NCBI GenBank assembly: GCA_039917655.1
Contig: JBDSJC010000054.1
Location: forward strand, 1-12,157
From: PNKC01 sp039917655
Lineage (GTDB): Bacteria; Chloroflexota; Dehalococcoidia; Tepidiformales; Tepidiformaceae
Reading direction: 5' to 3'
DNA: 12,157 bases
Shown here: piece after piece, positions 1 to 5,888 of the stretch
How the letters are laid out: each line of letters begins with the position of its first letter
Position numbering within the stretch: position 1 is the first letter of the stretch
Made by a program: the position numbers and the translations under genes
Notes under the pieces: generated by a model
What the model saw: only the letters and a program-made list of their open reading frames with translations
Told to the model about the DNA's origin: nothing
Database searches by the model: none

Positions 1-487
1 CGACGGGCACGACAGTCGCCCCGAGGATCTTCATCCGAAAGACGTTGAGCGACTGGCGGCGAATGTCCTCGGTGCCCATGTAAACGGCACATTCGAGATT
101 CATCATTGCGCAGACGGTGGCGGTAGCGACGCCGTGCTGGCCGGCGCCCGTCTCAGCGATAACGCGTGGCTTGCCCAGCCGCTTTGCAAGCAGAGCCTGC
201 CCAAGGGCGTTGTTGATCTTGTGCGCGCCAGTGTGGGCGAGGTCTTCGCGCTTCAGCCAGATGCGCGCGCCGCCGCACTCTTTGGACAGCCGTTCCGCGA
301 AATAGAGCGGCGTGGGCCGCCCGACGTAATGTTTGTTCAGGTCGTCCAGTTCGGCCTGGAAGGCTGGGTCGCGGCGAGCCTCGATGTACGCGGCCTCCAG
401 CTCTTCGTGCGCACCGACCAGCGTCTCCGGGATGTACCGCCCACCAAACTCGCCGAATCTCGGCGGCAGTGTTGCTTCAACGCCCAA
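1..487 (-). CDS. trpB: Tryptophan synthase beta chain (classical TrpB), N-terminal part
   Basis: PLP enzyme that condenses indole with serine to give tryptophan, normally in an alpha2-beta2 complex with TrpA. Only the first 162 residues are in the window; the left edge cuts the gene. Seen in the sequence: RFGEFGGRYIPETL near residues 10-23, GRPTPLY at 56-62, the PLP lysine in HKINN (K90), and the catalytic glutamate in AETGAGQHG (E112). All are diagnostic of the canonical beta chain rather than TrpB2. The start is taken as TTG at 487-485 because it gives the normal N-terminus and has AAAGGAG six bases upstream. That Shine-Dalgarno lies inside the last codons of trpF, and the two genes overlap by 11 bases, so translation is probably coupled. 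It is the second beta-chain gene of the cluster, besides the TrpB2 at the right end. Confidence 0.96.
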   Translation of the reverse strand, partial: MGVEATLPPRFGEFGGRYIPETLVGAHEELEAAYIEARRDPAFQAELDDLNKHYVGRPTPLYFAERLSKECGGARIWLKREDLAHTGAHKINNALGQALLAKRLGKPRVIAETGAGQHGVATATVCAMMNLECAVYMGTEDIRRQSLNVFRMKILGATVVPV

Positions 488-1220
488 TGCGTACTCCTTT
501 CGCCGCGCGGATGAAGGCGCGGATCTTCTCGATGTCTTTGATTCCGTCTGTTTCCACGCCGCTCGAAACATCGACCGCCCACGGTTCGACCTGCCCGACC
601 GCTGCGGCGACGTTCTCTGGCGTCAGCCCACCGGCGAGGAAGAACGGAGTGCGCCGTGCAACCTCACGAGCAACGTCCCAGTCGAAGGCTACTCCAGTGC
701 CGCCGCGCGCCTCAGTGGAAGCGGTGTCCAACATGATCCCTGCAGACGTCCCCGGCGTAGCCGCGTCCCACACGTCGAACTCGGTCGTCTCCGGCCCAAC
801 GTGAATGGCGCGGATGACGGGCAGGTGGATGCGGGCGGCGAACTCCGCCGACTCGCCCCCGGAAAGCTGCACGAAGTCAAGCCCGGCGGCGTCCGCGATA
901 TTGTTCACGTCGTCCACCTCCATATCGGCGAAGATCCCGACGATCAGCGGGCGCCAACGGGCTGCCGACTGCTCAATCTCATCCGCCCAGGCGCCAAACC
1001 AGCTCTTCGCCGAAACGTCGCCGCGCTGGGGGCCGTCGAAACTCGCGTCCCTCCCCTGGGTGCGCTTCTCCTTCAGCGCCTCCACGATGTCGTAGCACTG
1101 TTGCGGCGTCACCTTGCGCTTCGATTCAGCGAACATTATGCCGATGAAGTCGGCGCCCGCCTTCGCTGCTTCAAGCGCGGTCTCGGCATCGCGTAGCCCA
1201 CATATTTTCACGAGGGTCAT
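477..1220 (-). CDS. trpF: Phosphoribosylanthranilate isomerase (TrpF), with an insertion
   Basis: Amadori isomerase of tryptophan synthesis: N-(5-phosphoribosyl)anthranilate to CdRP, a cytosolic TIM barrel. 247 residues. Seen: the N-terminus MTLVKICGL with the catalytic cysteine (C7), GADFIGIMF at 22-30, the second catalytic acid in LDTASTEARGGTG (D165), and phosphate-binding FLAGGLTPENV and DVSSGVE (217-223). The family is usually about 200-210 residues. The excess is an insertion at about 51-88, between the helix after strand 2 and the strand PLIVGIF; it is polar and contains an RTQGRDAS stretch. The ATG at 1220 is chosen because it starts the barrel directly. The same frame is open further upstream, but that part only translates repeat DNA. 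No good Shine-Dalgarno precedes the ATG: the 12 bases upstream read GGTGGTCGCCGG, and beyond them lies a REP hairpin. It is separated from trpC by the RAYT island. Confidence 0.95.
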   Translation of the reverse strand: MTLVKICGLRDAETALEAAKAGADFIGIMFAESKRKVTPQQCYDIVEALKEKRTQGRDASFDGPQRGDVSAKSWFGAWADEIEQSAARWRPLIVGIFADMEVDDVNNIADAAGLDFVQLSGGESAEFAARIHLPVIRAIHVGPETTEFDVWDAATPGTSAGIMLDTASTEARGGTGVAFDWDVAREVARRTPFFLAGGLTPENVAAAVGQVEPWAVDVSSGVETDGIKDIEKIRAFIRAAKGVRIGR

Positions 1221-1232
1221 CCGGCGACCACC

Positions 1233-1256
1233 GTAGCCGCGCCCCTCTGTGGGCGC
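1233..1256 (+). repeat. REP-like hairpin, type A, copy 1 (A1)
   Basis: GTAG at 1233-1236 is followed by the stem GCGCCC (1239-1244), a 6-base loop CTCTGT, and GGGCGC (1251-1256). A conserved tail continues to about 1304 (GCAGGTTG, CGACC, CCGCC, CCATCG) and aligns with the tails of A2 and A3. A 5' GTAG next to a short palindrome is the hallmark of REP elements recognised by RAYT proteins. This copy has no type-B partner of its own and ends only 12 bases before the trpF ATG at 1220. Confidence 0.85.
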
Positions 1257-1334
1257 AGGTTGCTCGACCGTCGGCCGCGCCGCCAACCATCGACCGCGGC
1301 CGAGGGAGCAACCGCCCCACACCCGGCCGCGGTT

Positions 1335-1358
1335 GTAGCCTCGCCCCTCCGTGGGCGC
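1335..1358 (+). repeat. REP-like hairpin, type A, copy 2 (A2)
   Basis: GTAG at 1335-1338, stem CGCCC (1342-1346), loop CTCCGT, GGGCG (1353-1357). The outermost stem pair is lost relative to A1 and A3 (T at 1341). The tail to about 1407 matches those of A1 and A3 (GCAGGTTG, CCGACCAT, CCGCC, CCATCG). With B1 it makes an inverted pair of about 131 bp upstream of the RAYT gene. Confidence 0.85.
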
Positions 1359-1441
1359 AGGTTGGCCGACCATGGTTGCCCCGCCGACCATCGAATGCGG
1401 CCGGGGATGGCCGCGAGCGCCCGGTGCCCCGTGCCCGGCCC

Positions 1442-1465
1442 GTGGCCACGGAAGGCCACGGCTAC
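1442..1465 (-). repeat. REP-like hairpin, type B, copy 1 (B1)
   Basis: Read on the minus strand: GTAG (1465-1462), then stem GTGGCC (1459-1454), loop TTCCGT, GGCCAC (1447-1442). Its orientation is opposite to the A copies and its stem sequence differs, so A2 plus B1 forms a BIME-like inverted pair. It ends 24 bases before the RAYT start codon. Confidence 0.85.
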
Positions 1466-1489
1466 ATTACGTGGGGTAACATCCCCGCC

Positions 1490-2227
1490 ATGCCGCAACG
1501 TCCGAAGCGGATCCGCTTCCTCGTCGAGGCTTACGCCAACCCCGAGACCGCGTTTCACATCGTCATCAGTGCCCACCCAGGTGTCACGCAGTTCTCGACG
1601 GCCATAGTTCAGGCCGTTTGGGCTACCGTGCTCGAACAGGTCGATGCCGGTCGTGTTCAGCTCTTCGCTGCCTGCCTCATGCCTGATCACGTCCACCTCT
1701 TGTTGCGACCGAAAGAGTTGGACGTGATCGCCTTTATGAACGTTTGGAAGAGATGGAGTACCCGCGCTGCCTGGAGCGCTGGCCATCGCGGACCACTCTG
1801 GCAGCCAAGCTTCTACGACCGGGGAATCACCCACCCAGACGACTTTGATGCGGCAGCCGGGTACATCGTGACGAATCCGGTCACGGCGGGGTTTGTCAAG
1901 GAGATCGACGAATGGCCCTGGACGTGGCCCCGCTATCCCGCGGACAGGCGACACCGTCGTAGTCGCGCCCCTCTGTGGGCGCAGGCTGCCCGACCATCCT
2001 CGCGCCGCCGGCCATCGTCCGCGACCGGGTCGGCGCCCCGTAGTCCACCTGTGGCCACGGAGGGCCACGGCTACAAACATCGGGCCAACTCCCCACTCTT
2101 TCATTTCATCGCCCCACCAGCGCCCGGACCGCAGCCGCCGGGTCCTCCGCGAGCATCAGCGCCTCGCCCACGAGCACGACCTCGACACCTGCCGCCTGAA
2201 AGCGCTGGACATCTTCGCGCGTGCTGA
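1490..2227 (+). CDS. REP-associated tyrosine transposase (RAYT, Y1/HUH family)
   Basis: Single-domain HUH nuclease of the IS200-like Y1 superfamily, believed to cut and rejoin REP hairpins as single strands. From the ATG at 1490, seen: KRIRF and AFHIVISAHP (strand 1), the metal-binding HUH motif HVH (H67, H69) in MPDHVHLLLRP, LWQPSFYDR at 103-111, and the catalytic tyrosine Y125 in GYIVTNPVTAGFV. The recognisable domain ends at about residue 150 (about 1940). The frame then runs on without a stop for about 95 codons, through REP copies A3 and B2, and terminates at 2225-2227, antisense within the 3' end of trpC (122 bases of overlap). The tail is rich in R, P and A, looks like translated repeat DNA, and is probably not functional. 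The original stop may have been lost by a small indel: a TAG formed by the GTAG of A3 (1960-1962) lies out of frame. The gene opposes the trp operon and is flanked by inverted REP pairs, as expected for a RAYT locus. An in-frame extension upstream of 1490 covers only repeat sequence. Whether the enzyme is active cannot be told. Confidence 0.88.
   Translation: MPQRPKRIRFLVEAYANPETAFHIVISAHPGVTQFSTAIVQAVWATVLEQVDAGRVQLFAACLMPDHVHLLLRPKELDVIAFMNVWKRWSTRAAWSAGHRGPLWQPSFYDRGITHPDDFDAAAGYIVTNPVTAGFVKEIDEWPWTWPRYPADRRHRRSRAPLWAQAARPSSRRRPSSATGSAPRSPPVATEGHGYKHRANSPLFHFIAPPAPGPQPPGPPRASAPRPRARPRHLPPESAGHLRAC
1959..1982 (+). repeat. REP-like hairpin, type A, copy 3 (A3)
   Basis: GTAG at 1959-1962, stem GCGCCC (1965-1970), loop CTCTGT identical to A1, GGGCGC (1977-1982). 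The tail to about 2032 aligns with the A1 and A2 tails (GCAGGCTG, CCGACCAT, GCCGCC, CCATCG). It begins about 20 bases after the end of the recognisable transposase domain. Confidence 0.85.
2051..2074 (-). repeat. REP-like hairpin, type B, copy 2 (B2)
   Basis: Minus strand: GTAG (2074-2071), stem GTGGCC (2068-2063), loop CTCCGT, GGCCAC (2056-2051). It differs from B1 by one loop base. With A3 it forms a second inverted pair of about 116 bp, in the same order and orientation as A2/B1, so the transposase gene is bracketed by two near-copies of one BIME. B2 lies 31 bases from the trpC stop codon and could also form a hairpin in the trpC 3' region of the operon transcript. Confidence 0.85.
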
Positions 2228-2912
2228 TGCCGCTGAGCGCCGCCAGCAGGACACCTCCGCCCACCCGGCTCGCCAAACGGTCAGTCGTGCCCAGGTCGAC
2301 GCGGAAGTTGCGCAGGTCCCGGTTGTTGATCCCGATGACGCGCGCGCCGCTGGCCAGGGCCCGGTCCATTTCGTCGGCGTTGTTCACTTCCACGAGCGGC
2401 TCCATCCCGAGCGAACGCGAGCGTTCGATCAGTCGGCAGAGCTTCGCGTCGTCCAACGAGGCGACGATCAGCAACAGGCTGTCGGCTCCGTGGACGCGAG
2501 CCTCCAGCACCTGGTACTCGTCGATGATGAAGTCCTTGCGCAGGATCGCCGGGCGGTCCGCGCCCATCCCATCGATTGCCGCCCGAATCCCGGCCATGTC
2601 TTCGAGCGTCCCCTTGAACCACGTCGGCTCGGTGAGCACGGAGATGCCCGCGGCCCCGCCGGCGGCGTACTTCCTCGCCTGGGAAACCGCATCAAAGCCA
2701 GGCGCGATGTCGCCCTTGCTCGGGGAAGCGCGTTTCACCTCTGCAATCAGTGCCATCGGGGCATCGCGGCGCAACCGCGCCTCGAAGCCAAGGGCCTCCG
2801 GTGCCGACGCGATCAGGGCTTCCAGCTCGGCAGCGGAGACAACTGCGCTCGCCACGCGCACATCGTGTTCGCGGCGCGCGACGATCGTGTCGAGGATGGT
2901 CGGACTACCCAT
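2106..2912 (-). CDS. trpC: Indole-3-glycerol phosphate synthase (TrpC)
   Basis: Ring-closing decarboxylase that turns CdRP into indole-3-glycerol phosphate; cytosolic TIM barrel. 268 residues, normal for a monofunctional TrpC. Seen: ILDTIVARR at the N-terminus, AEVKRASPSKG (catalytic E58 and K60), ILRKDFIIDEYQ (K126), PLVEV (E175), GINNRDLRNF (195-203), LSGISTREDV (S227), and the phosphate-binding VLVGEALM. The start is ATG at 2912, with GGGAGG seven bases upstream; an upstream in-frame ORF extension lies inside trpD. It overlaps the trpD stop by 8 bases, so translation is probably coupled. It is the last gene before the RAYT island, and its final 122 bases are overlapped antisense by the run-on RAYT frame. 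Confidence 0.97.
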   Translation of the reverse strand: MGSPTILDTIVARREHDVRVASAVVSAAELEALIASAPEALGFEARLRRDAPMALIAEVKRASPSKGDIAPGFDAVSQARKYAAGGAAGISVLTEPTWFKGTLEDMAGIRAAIDGMGADRPAILRKDFIIDEYQVLEARVHGADSLLLIVASLDDAKLCRLIERSRSLGMEPLVEVNNADEMDRALASGARVIGINNRDLRNFRVDLGTTDRLASRVGGGVLLAALSGISTREDVQRFQAAGVEVVLVGEALMLAEDPAAAVRALVGR

Positions 2913-3924
2913 TCGCCGCCTCCCGGCTAAGGGCAACGTAGTTGTCGAGCACTTCACGCGCACGCCCTGAGCCGATCGAGTCGCGGGCGATCGCCACGCC
3001 CCCGATATAGTCCTGGGCCGTGCCAGCCACCACGAGGGCGGCGGCGGCGTTCAGCAATACGAAGTCCGTGACCGGCCCGTCTGAGCCATCAAGCACCGCC
3101 AGCAGCGCGCCAGAGTTCTGAACCGCATCACCACCGACGACCGCCGTCACCGGGTGGGGCGCAAGGCCGAAATCGGCCGGGTGAAGCTGAACTTCGGTCA
3201 CCGTGCCGTTCTCGACGGACCAGCCAAACGTTTTTCCCTCGGGGCTGATCTCGTCGAGCCCTTCTGCCGAGTGGATGACCAGGGCGCGGGGCAGTCCGCG
3301 CAGGCGAAACGCTTCGGCCATCACTGGTCCCAGCGCTTTCGAGCCAACGCCGACGAGCATCGCCCGTGGGCGGGCGGGGTTCGTTAGCGGTCCCAGGACA
3401 TTGAAAATCGTGCGCGTCCCGAGCTCTCGGCGCGGGCCGCCGACGTGGCGGAAGGCGGGATGGAATCGCTGTGCGAAGAGGAAGCAGAAGCCGCAGCTCT
3501 CGATGACGCTCGCAGCACGCTCGCCACTGAGGTCGAGGTTGGCGCCCAACGCCTCGAGGACATCCGCGCTGCCGCACTTCGAAGATGCCGCGCGGTTCCC
3601 GTGCTTTGCCACCCGCACCCCCGCTCCAGCGACCACGAGCGCCGCTGTCGTGGAGACGTTAAAAGTGTCCATCCCATCGCCGCCCGTGCCCACGATGTCG
3701 ATGACATCGTCCACCGGTACGAGCTCGGCGTGGCGCTGCGTCACTTCAAGGCAGGCGGCGATGATCTCCGGCGTTTCGCCACGCATCCGCAGGCCGGCAA
3801 GGAACGCGCCGATCTGCGCGGGAGTCGCCGCGCCGGTCATAATCTCTTCGAGCGCCTCGGCGGCTTGCGGGCCGCTCAGGCTGTTCGATTCCACCAGGGC
3901 GCGAATCGCCTCCTGGATCACCAT
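2905..3924 (-). CDS. trpD: Anthranilate phosphoribosyltransferase (TrpD)
   Basis: Transfers the phosphoribosyl group of PRPP to anthranilate; cytosolic homodimer of the class IV phosphoribosyltransferase fold. 339 residues, typical. Seen: helical N-terminal domain, the PRPP-binding glycine loop GTGGDG (79-84) followed by DTFNVST, KHGNRAASSKCGSADVLEALG beginning at 107, the anthranilate-site region RFHPAFRHVGGPRRELGTRTIFN, LGPLTNPARP, and EGLDEIS. The start is ATG at 3924, preceded by GGAGG at seven bases, which lies inside the end of trpG. The two genes overlap by 7 bases. A longer in-frame reading from 4248 is only trpG read in another frame. Confidence 0.97.
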   Translation of the reverse strand: MVIQEAIRALVESNSLSGPQAAEALEEIMTGAATPAQIGAFLAGLRMRGETPEIIAACLEVTQRHAELVPVDDVIDIVGTGGDGMDTFNVSTTAALVVAGAGVRVAKHGNRAASSKCGSADVLEALGANLDLSGERAASVIESCGFCFLFAQRFHPAFRHVGGPRRELGTRTIFNVLGPLTNPARPRAMLVGVGSKALGPVMAEAFRLRGLPRALVIHSAEGLDEISPEGKTFGWSVENGTVTEVQLHPADFGLAPHPVTAVVGGDAVQNSGALLAVLDGSDGPVTDFVLLNAAAALVVAGTAQDYIGGVAIARDSIGSGRAREVLDNYVALSREAANG

Positions 3925-4499
3925 CGGCCACCCTCCATGGCGAGGAAGTTCCTGAGCAGGTCCTTGCCATGCTCCGTGGCGATCGATTCGGGGTGGAACT
4001 GCACGCCCTCGACGGTCAACTCTTTGTGACGGACGCCCATGATCACGCCGCTTTCGGAGCGGGCGGTGATCTCCAGGACTTCCGGCTGCGTGCCTGGCGT
4101 CCCGGCGAGCGAGTGGTACCTGGCGCCGCGAAAAGCTGGCGGCAGCCCGGCGAATACGCCTTTGCCGTCGTGCTCGATGGTGGACTGCTTGCCGTGCTTG
4201 ATCTCGCCGGCGGCGGCCACCGTGCCGCCGAACGCTTCGTAGATGCATTGGTGGCCAAGGCAGACCCCGAGCACCGGCGCCCGGCCGGCGAACTCGCGGA
4301 TCACCTCGCGCGAGATGCCAGCCTCCGAAGGATTGCCCGGGCCCGGCGAGATGACGACGTGGTCAGGCTTCAGTTCCCGGCAGCCAGCCACCGTGATCTC
4401 GTCATTCCGGCGGACAATGACCTCCGCCCCAATCTCGGCGAGGTACTGGTAGAGGTTGTAGGTGAAGCTGTCGTAGTTATCGATGAGCAGGGTTGTCAT
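3918..4499 (-). CDS. trpG: Anthranilate synthase glutamine amidotransferase subunit (TrpG/PabA)
   Basis: Class I glutamine amidotransferase that releases ammonia from glutamine for TrpE. 193 residues. Seen: LLIDNYDSFTYNL at the N-terminus, SPGPGNP (51-57), nucleophile C80 in GVCLGHQ, and the catalytic pair H169 and E171 in VQFHPES. TrpG and PabA cannot be told apart by sequence alone, and in many bacteria one protein serves both. Its neighbours trpD and trpC argue for TrpG. It is separated from trpE by five unrelated genes. The start at 4499 overlaps the stop of the upstream gene (ATGA). Confidence 0.96.
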   Translation of the reverse strand: MTTLLIDNYDSFTYNLYQYLAEIGAEVIVRRNDEITVAGCRELKPDHVVISPGPGNPSEAGISREVIREFAGRAPVLGVCLGHQCIYEAFGGTVAAAGEIKHGKQSTIEHDGKGVFAGLPPAFRGARYHSLAGTPGTQPEVLEITARSESGVIMGVRHKELTVEGVQFHPESIATEHGKDLLRNFLAMEGGRW

Positions 4500-4828
4500 G
4501 CGTCCATCGCTTCTTCGTATTCGAGGTCTTCGGCTACCACTCGCAGGGTTGCCGCGAGTTCGTCGGCGGTGTAGCCGAAACCTCGCTTGTCGAGCTTGAA
4601 CTTCGCTCCGAGGTATGCCGGGTCGTACGAGGCACGAGAGCGCAAGTTGAGCGGATAACTCGTGCCCGGCTCTCCCATCAGCGCGACGAGGAAGTAGCCG
4701 TCGCCCGCGGACCGCGTGAAGCTCGCAATCTCCTCCAACAGCGGCACAAGCGCCAGTTCGACCCCGCCCGACCGGTAGAATCGCACGCCAACGTGGGCGA
4801 CCTGCTTGACCAGCGGCACATCGCTCAT
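4496..4828 (-). CDS. Unrecognised 110-residue protein
   Basis: I do not recognise this family. The protein is soluble-looking with no signal peptide or membrane segment. A strand/helix-rich N-terminal part (VKQVAHVGVRFYRSGG, then a helix VPLLEEIASF) is followed by GYFLVALMGEPG, a region with LRSRASYDP and FKLDKRGFGYTADEL, and an acidic C-terminus (EDLEYEEAMDA). Being locked in the operon by ATGA overlaps on both sides (with the HAD gene upstream and trpG downstream) argues that it is a real, translated gene. No function is proposed. Confidence 0.75.
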   Translation of the reverse strand: MSDVPLVKQVAHVGVRFYRSGGVELALVPLLEEIASFTRSAGDGYFLVALMGEPGTSYPLNLRSRASYDPAYLGAKFKLDKRGFGYTADELAATLRVVAEDLEYEEAMDA

Positions 4829-5481
4829 TGCGTCACCATGCTTTCCTGGAGCAGCGCGAGGATCTCGGAGGGCAGATTCACGGTGAGGTCGGGCTTCGCG
4901 TCGAGCAGCAGTTCGGAATCAAGTGTGCCCCAGAGCGCCGCGACGGACTTGCAGCCAGCGTTGCGCGCCGCCCAGACGTCCGCCGGGCTGTCTCCCACGA
5001 ACAGGACCTCGTCCGGCTCGTCGATGCAGATGCGCTCCATGGCCGTGAAAATCGGCTCGGGATCCGGCTTGTGCAAGTCGGTGTCATCGAACCCAACCAC
5101 CGCCTGGAAGTAGTGCAGGAGGCCCGCGCGGCTCAGCTCCTCGGTCGCGCCCCAGGCCACTTTGGAGGTAACCACGGCCATCGGGATTTCGACTTCGAGG
5201 CACGCCTCAAGGACGGGCTCGATGCCTTCGTACGGGACGATGTTGCGTTCGAGCGTGTAGTAGCGGTCGCGGTAGGCGGTGGTGAATCGCTGGTAGTCGT
5301 CGCCGACGAGCCTGCGCCCGAGGTCTTCCAGCGTACCGCCGCGGTGCGAGACCCAGAGGGCCATCAGGTCGGTCTTACCGCCGACGACTGTCTCGTAGGC
5401 GTGGGCCAGCGCATTCATCCGCCCCGGCAAGGTGTTGAGGAGCGTGTCATCCAGGGCCCAGAGCAGCGCCTTCGGCTTCAC
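4825..5481 (-). CDS. HAD-superfamily protein (phosphoglycolate-phosphatase-like), nucleophile missing
   Basis: HAD-like fold with a helical cap (subfamily IA), 218 residues from the GTG at 5481. Seen: motif I at 7-17 reads LWALDDTLLNT where the family has the form FDLDGTLxDT; the first, nucleophilic Asp is Ala9 (codon GCC), while the second acid D11 is kept. Motif II is T105 in VVTSK, the motif III lysine is K138 in HKPDP, and motif IV is VGDSPADV (G163, D164, D168). The cap lies at about 20-85. Known of the family: phosphoryl transfer uses the first Asp, so this protein is probably not a normal phosphatase. It might be a binding protein, or it may work differently. The GTG start overlaps the DUF3995 stop (GTGA), with GAGG eight bases upstream. 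A longer ATG-initiated reading lies in the upstream gene and was not chosen. Confidence 0.88.
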   Translation of the reverse strand: MKPKALLWALDDTLLNTLPGRMNALAHAYETVVGGKTDLMALWVSHRGGTLEDLGRRLVGDDYQRFTTAYRDRYYTLERNIVPYEGIEPVLEACLEVEIPMAVVTSKVAWGATEELSRAGLLHYFQAVVGFDDTDLHKPDPEPIFTAMERICIDEPDEVLFVGDSPADVWAARNAGCKSVAALWGTLDSELLLDAKPDLTVNLPSEILALLQESMVTQ

Positions 5482-5888
5482 TTCGCGGACCTCAAGAGGG
5501 CGAGGCCGAGGAGCAGGCAAAGAGGCGAGTAAATGCGCGTGTCGAGCTTCGCGAAATCGGTGGAGCGCTCCTTCTTGAAAAATCCGATGAGCCGGAAATC
5601 GCCCACCGCCCGCAACAGGAACACCAGGCCCGCGCCGGCTGCCAGGATGCGGGGCAGCCTGCCGCCGATCCGGGCCGTGCTGAGGAGGGTCGCGAACGCC
5701 GCCGTCCCGAGCAGTCCAGCGACGGCGTAGGTGGCGGTGGGGCTGGGCTCCATGGTTGGTTTGCCCCGTCTGCTTGGCACCGCGTTCGTGGCGAAGCGTT
5801 TGCCACCGCGCGCCCAGTAGACGTGCAGGCCGGAAATCGAGAGCAGCGAAAGCGTGGCCAGGGAGACGGTCGTTTTGCGTCCGATCAT
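5478..5888 (-). CDS. DUF3995 family integral membrane protein
   Basis: Small membrane protein, 136 residues, function unknown. Seen: four hydrophobic segments at about 7-26, 52-70, 79-96 and 119-133. The family-type signatures are GLHVYWARGG (20-29), NAVPSR, LLRAVGDFRLIGFFKK (91-106) and FAKLDTRIYSPLCLLLGL (112-129). This pattern matches what I know of DUF3995. The start is ATG at 5888, overlapping the previous stop (ATGA), with GGGAAGG seven bases upstream. The following HAD gene overlaps by GTGA. Nothing in the context gives it a role in tryptophan synthesis. Confidence 0.87.
   Translation of the reverse strand: MIGRKTTVSLATLSLLSISGLHVYWARGGKRFATNAVPSRRGKPTMEPSPTATYAVAGLLGTAAFATLLSTARIGGRLPRILAAGAGLVFLLRAVGDFRLIGFFKKERSTDFAKLDTRIYSPLCLLLGLALLRSAK

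Noticed and set aside
1221..1391. Longer TrpF N-terminus from the open frame up to 1391
   Set aside because: The extra residues translate the A1 and A2 REP repeats and have no TrpF similarity; the barrel begins exactly at the ATG at 1220.
1233..2074. CRISPR-like array from the repeated hairpins
   Set aside because: Copies are few, in both orientations, unevenly spaced, have conserved spacers (tails), and flank a transposase, which fits REP/BIME and not CRISPR.
2905..4248. TrpD with a 108-residue N-terminal extension
   Set aside because: The extension is trpG read in another frame; the ATG at 3924 has a strong Shine-Dalgarno and gives the normal TrpD N-terminus.
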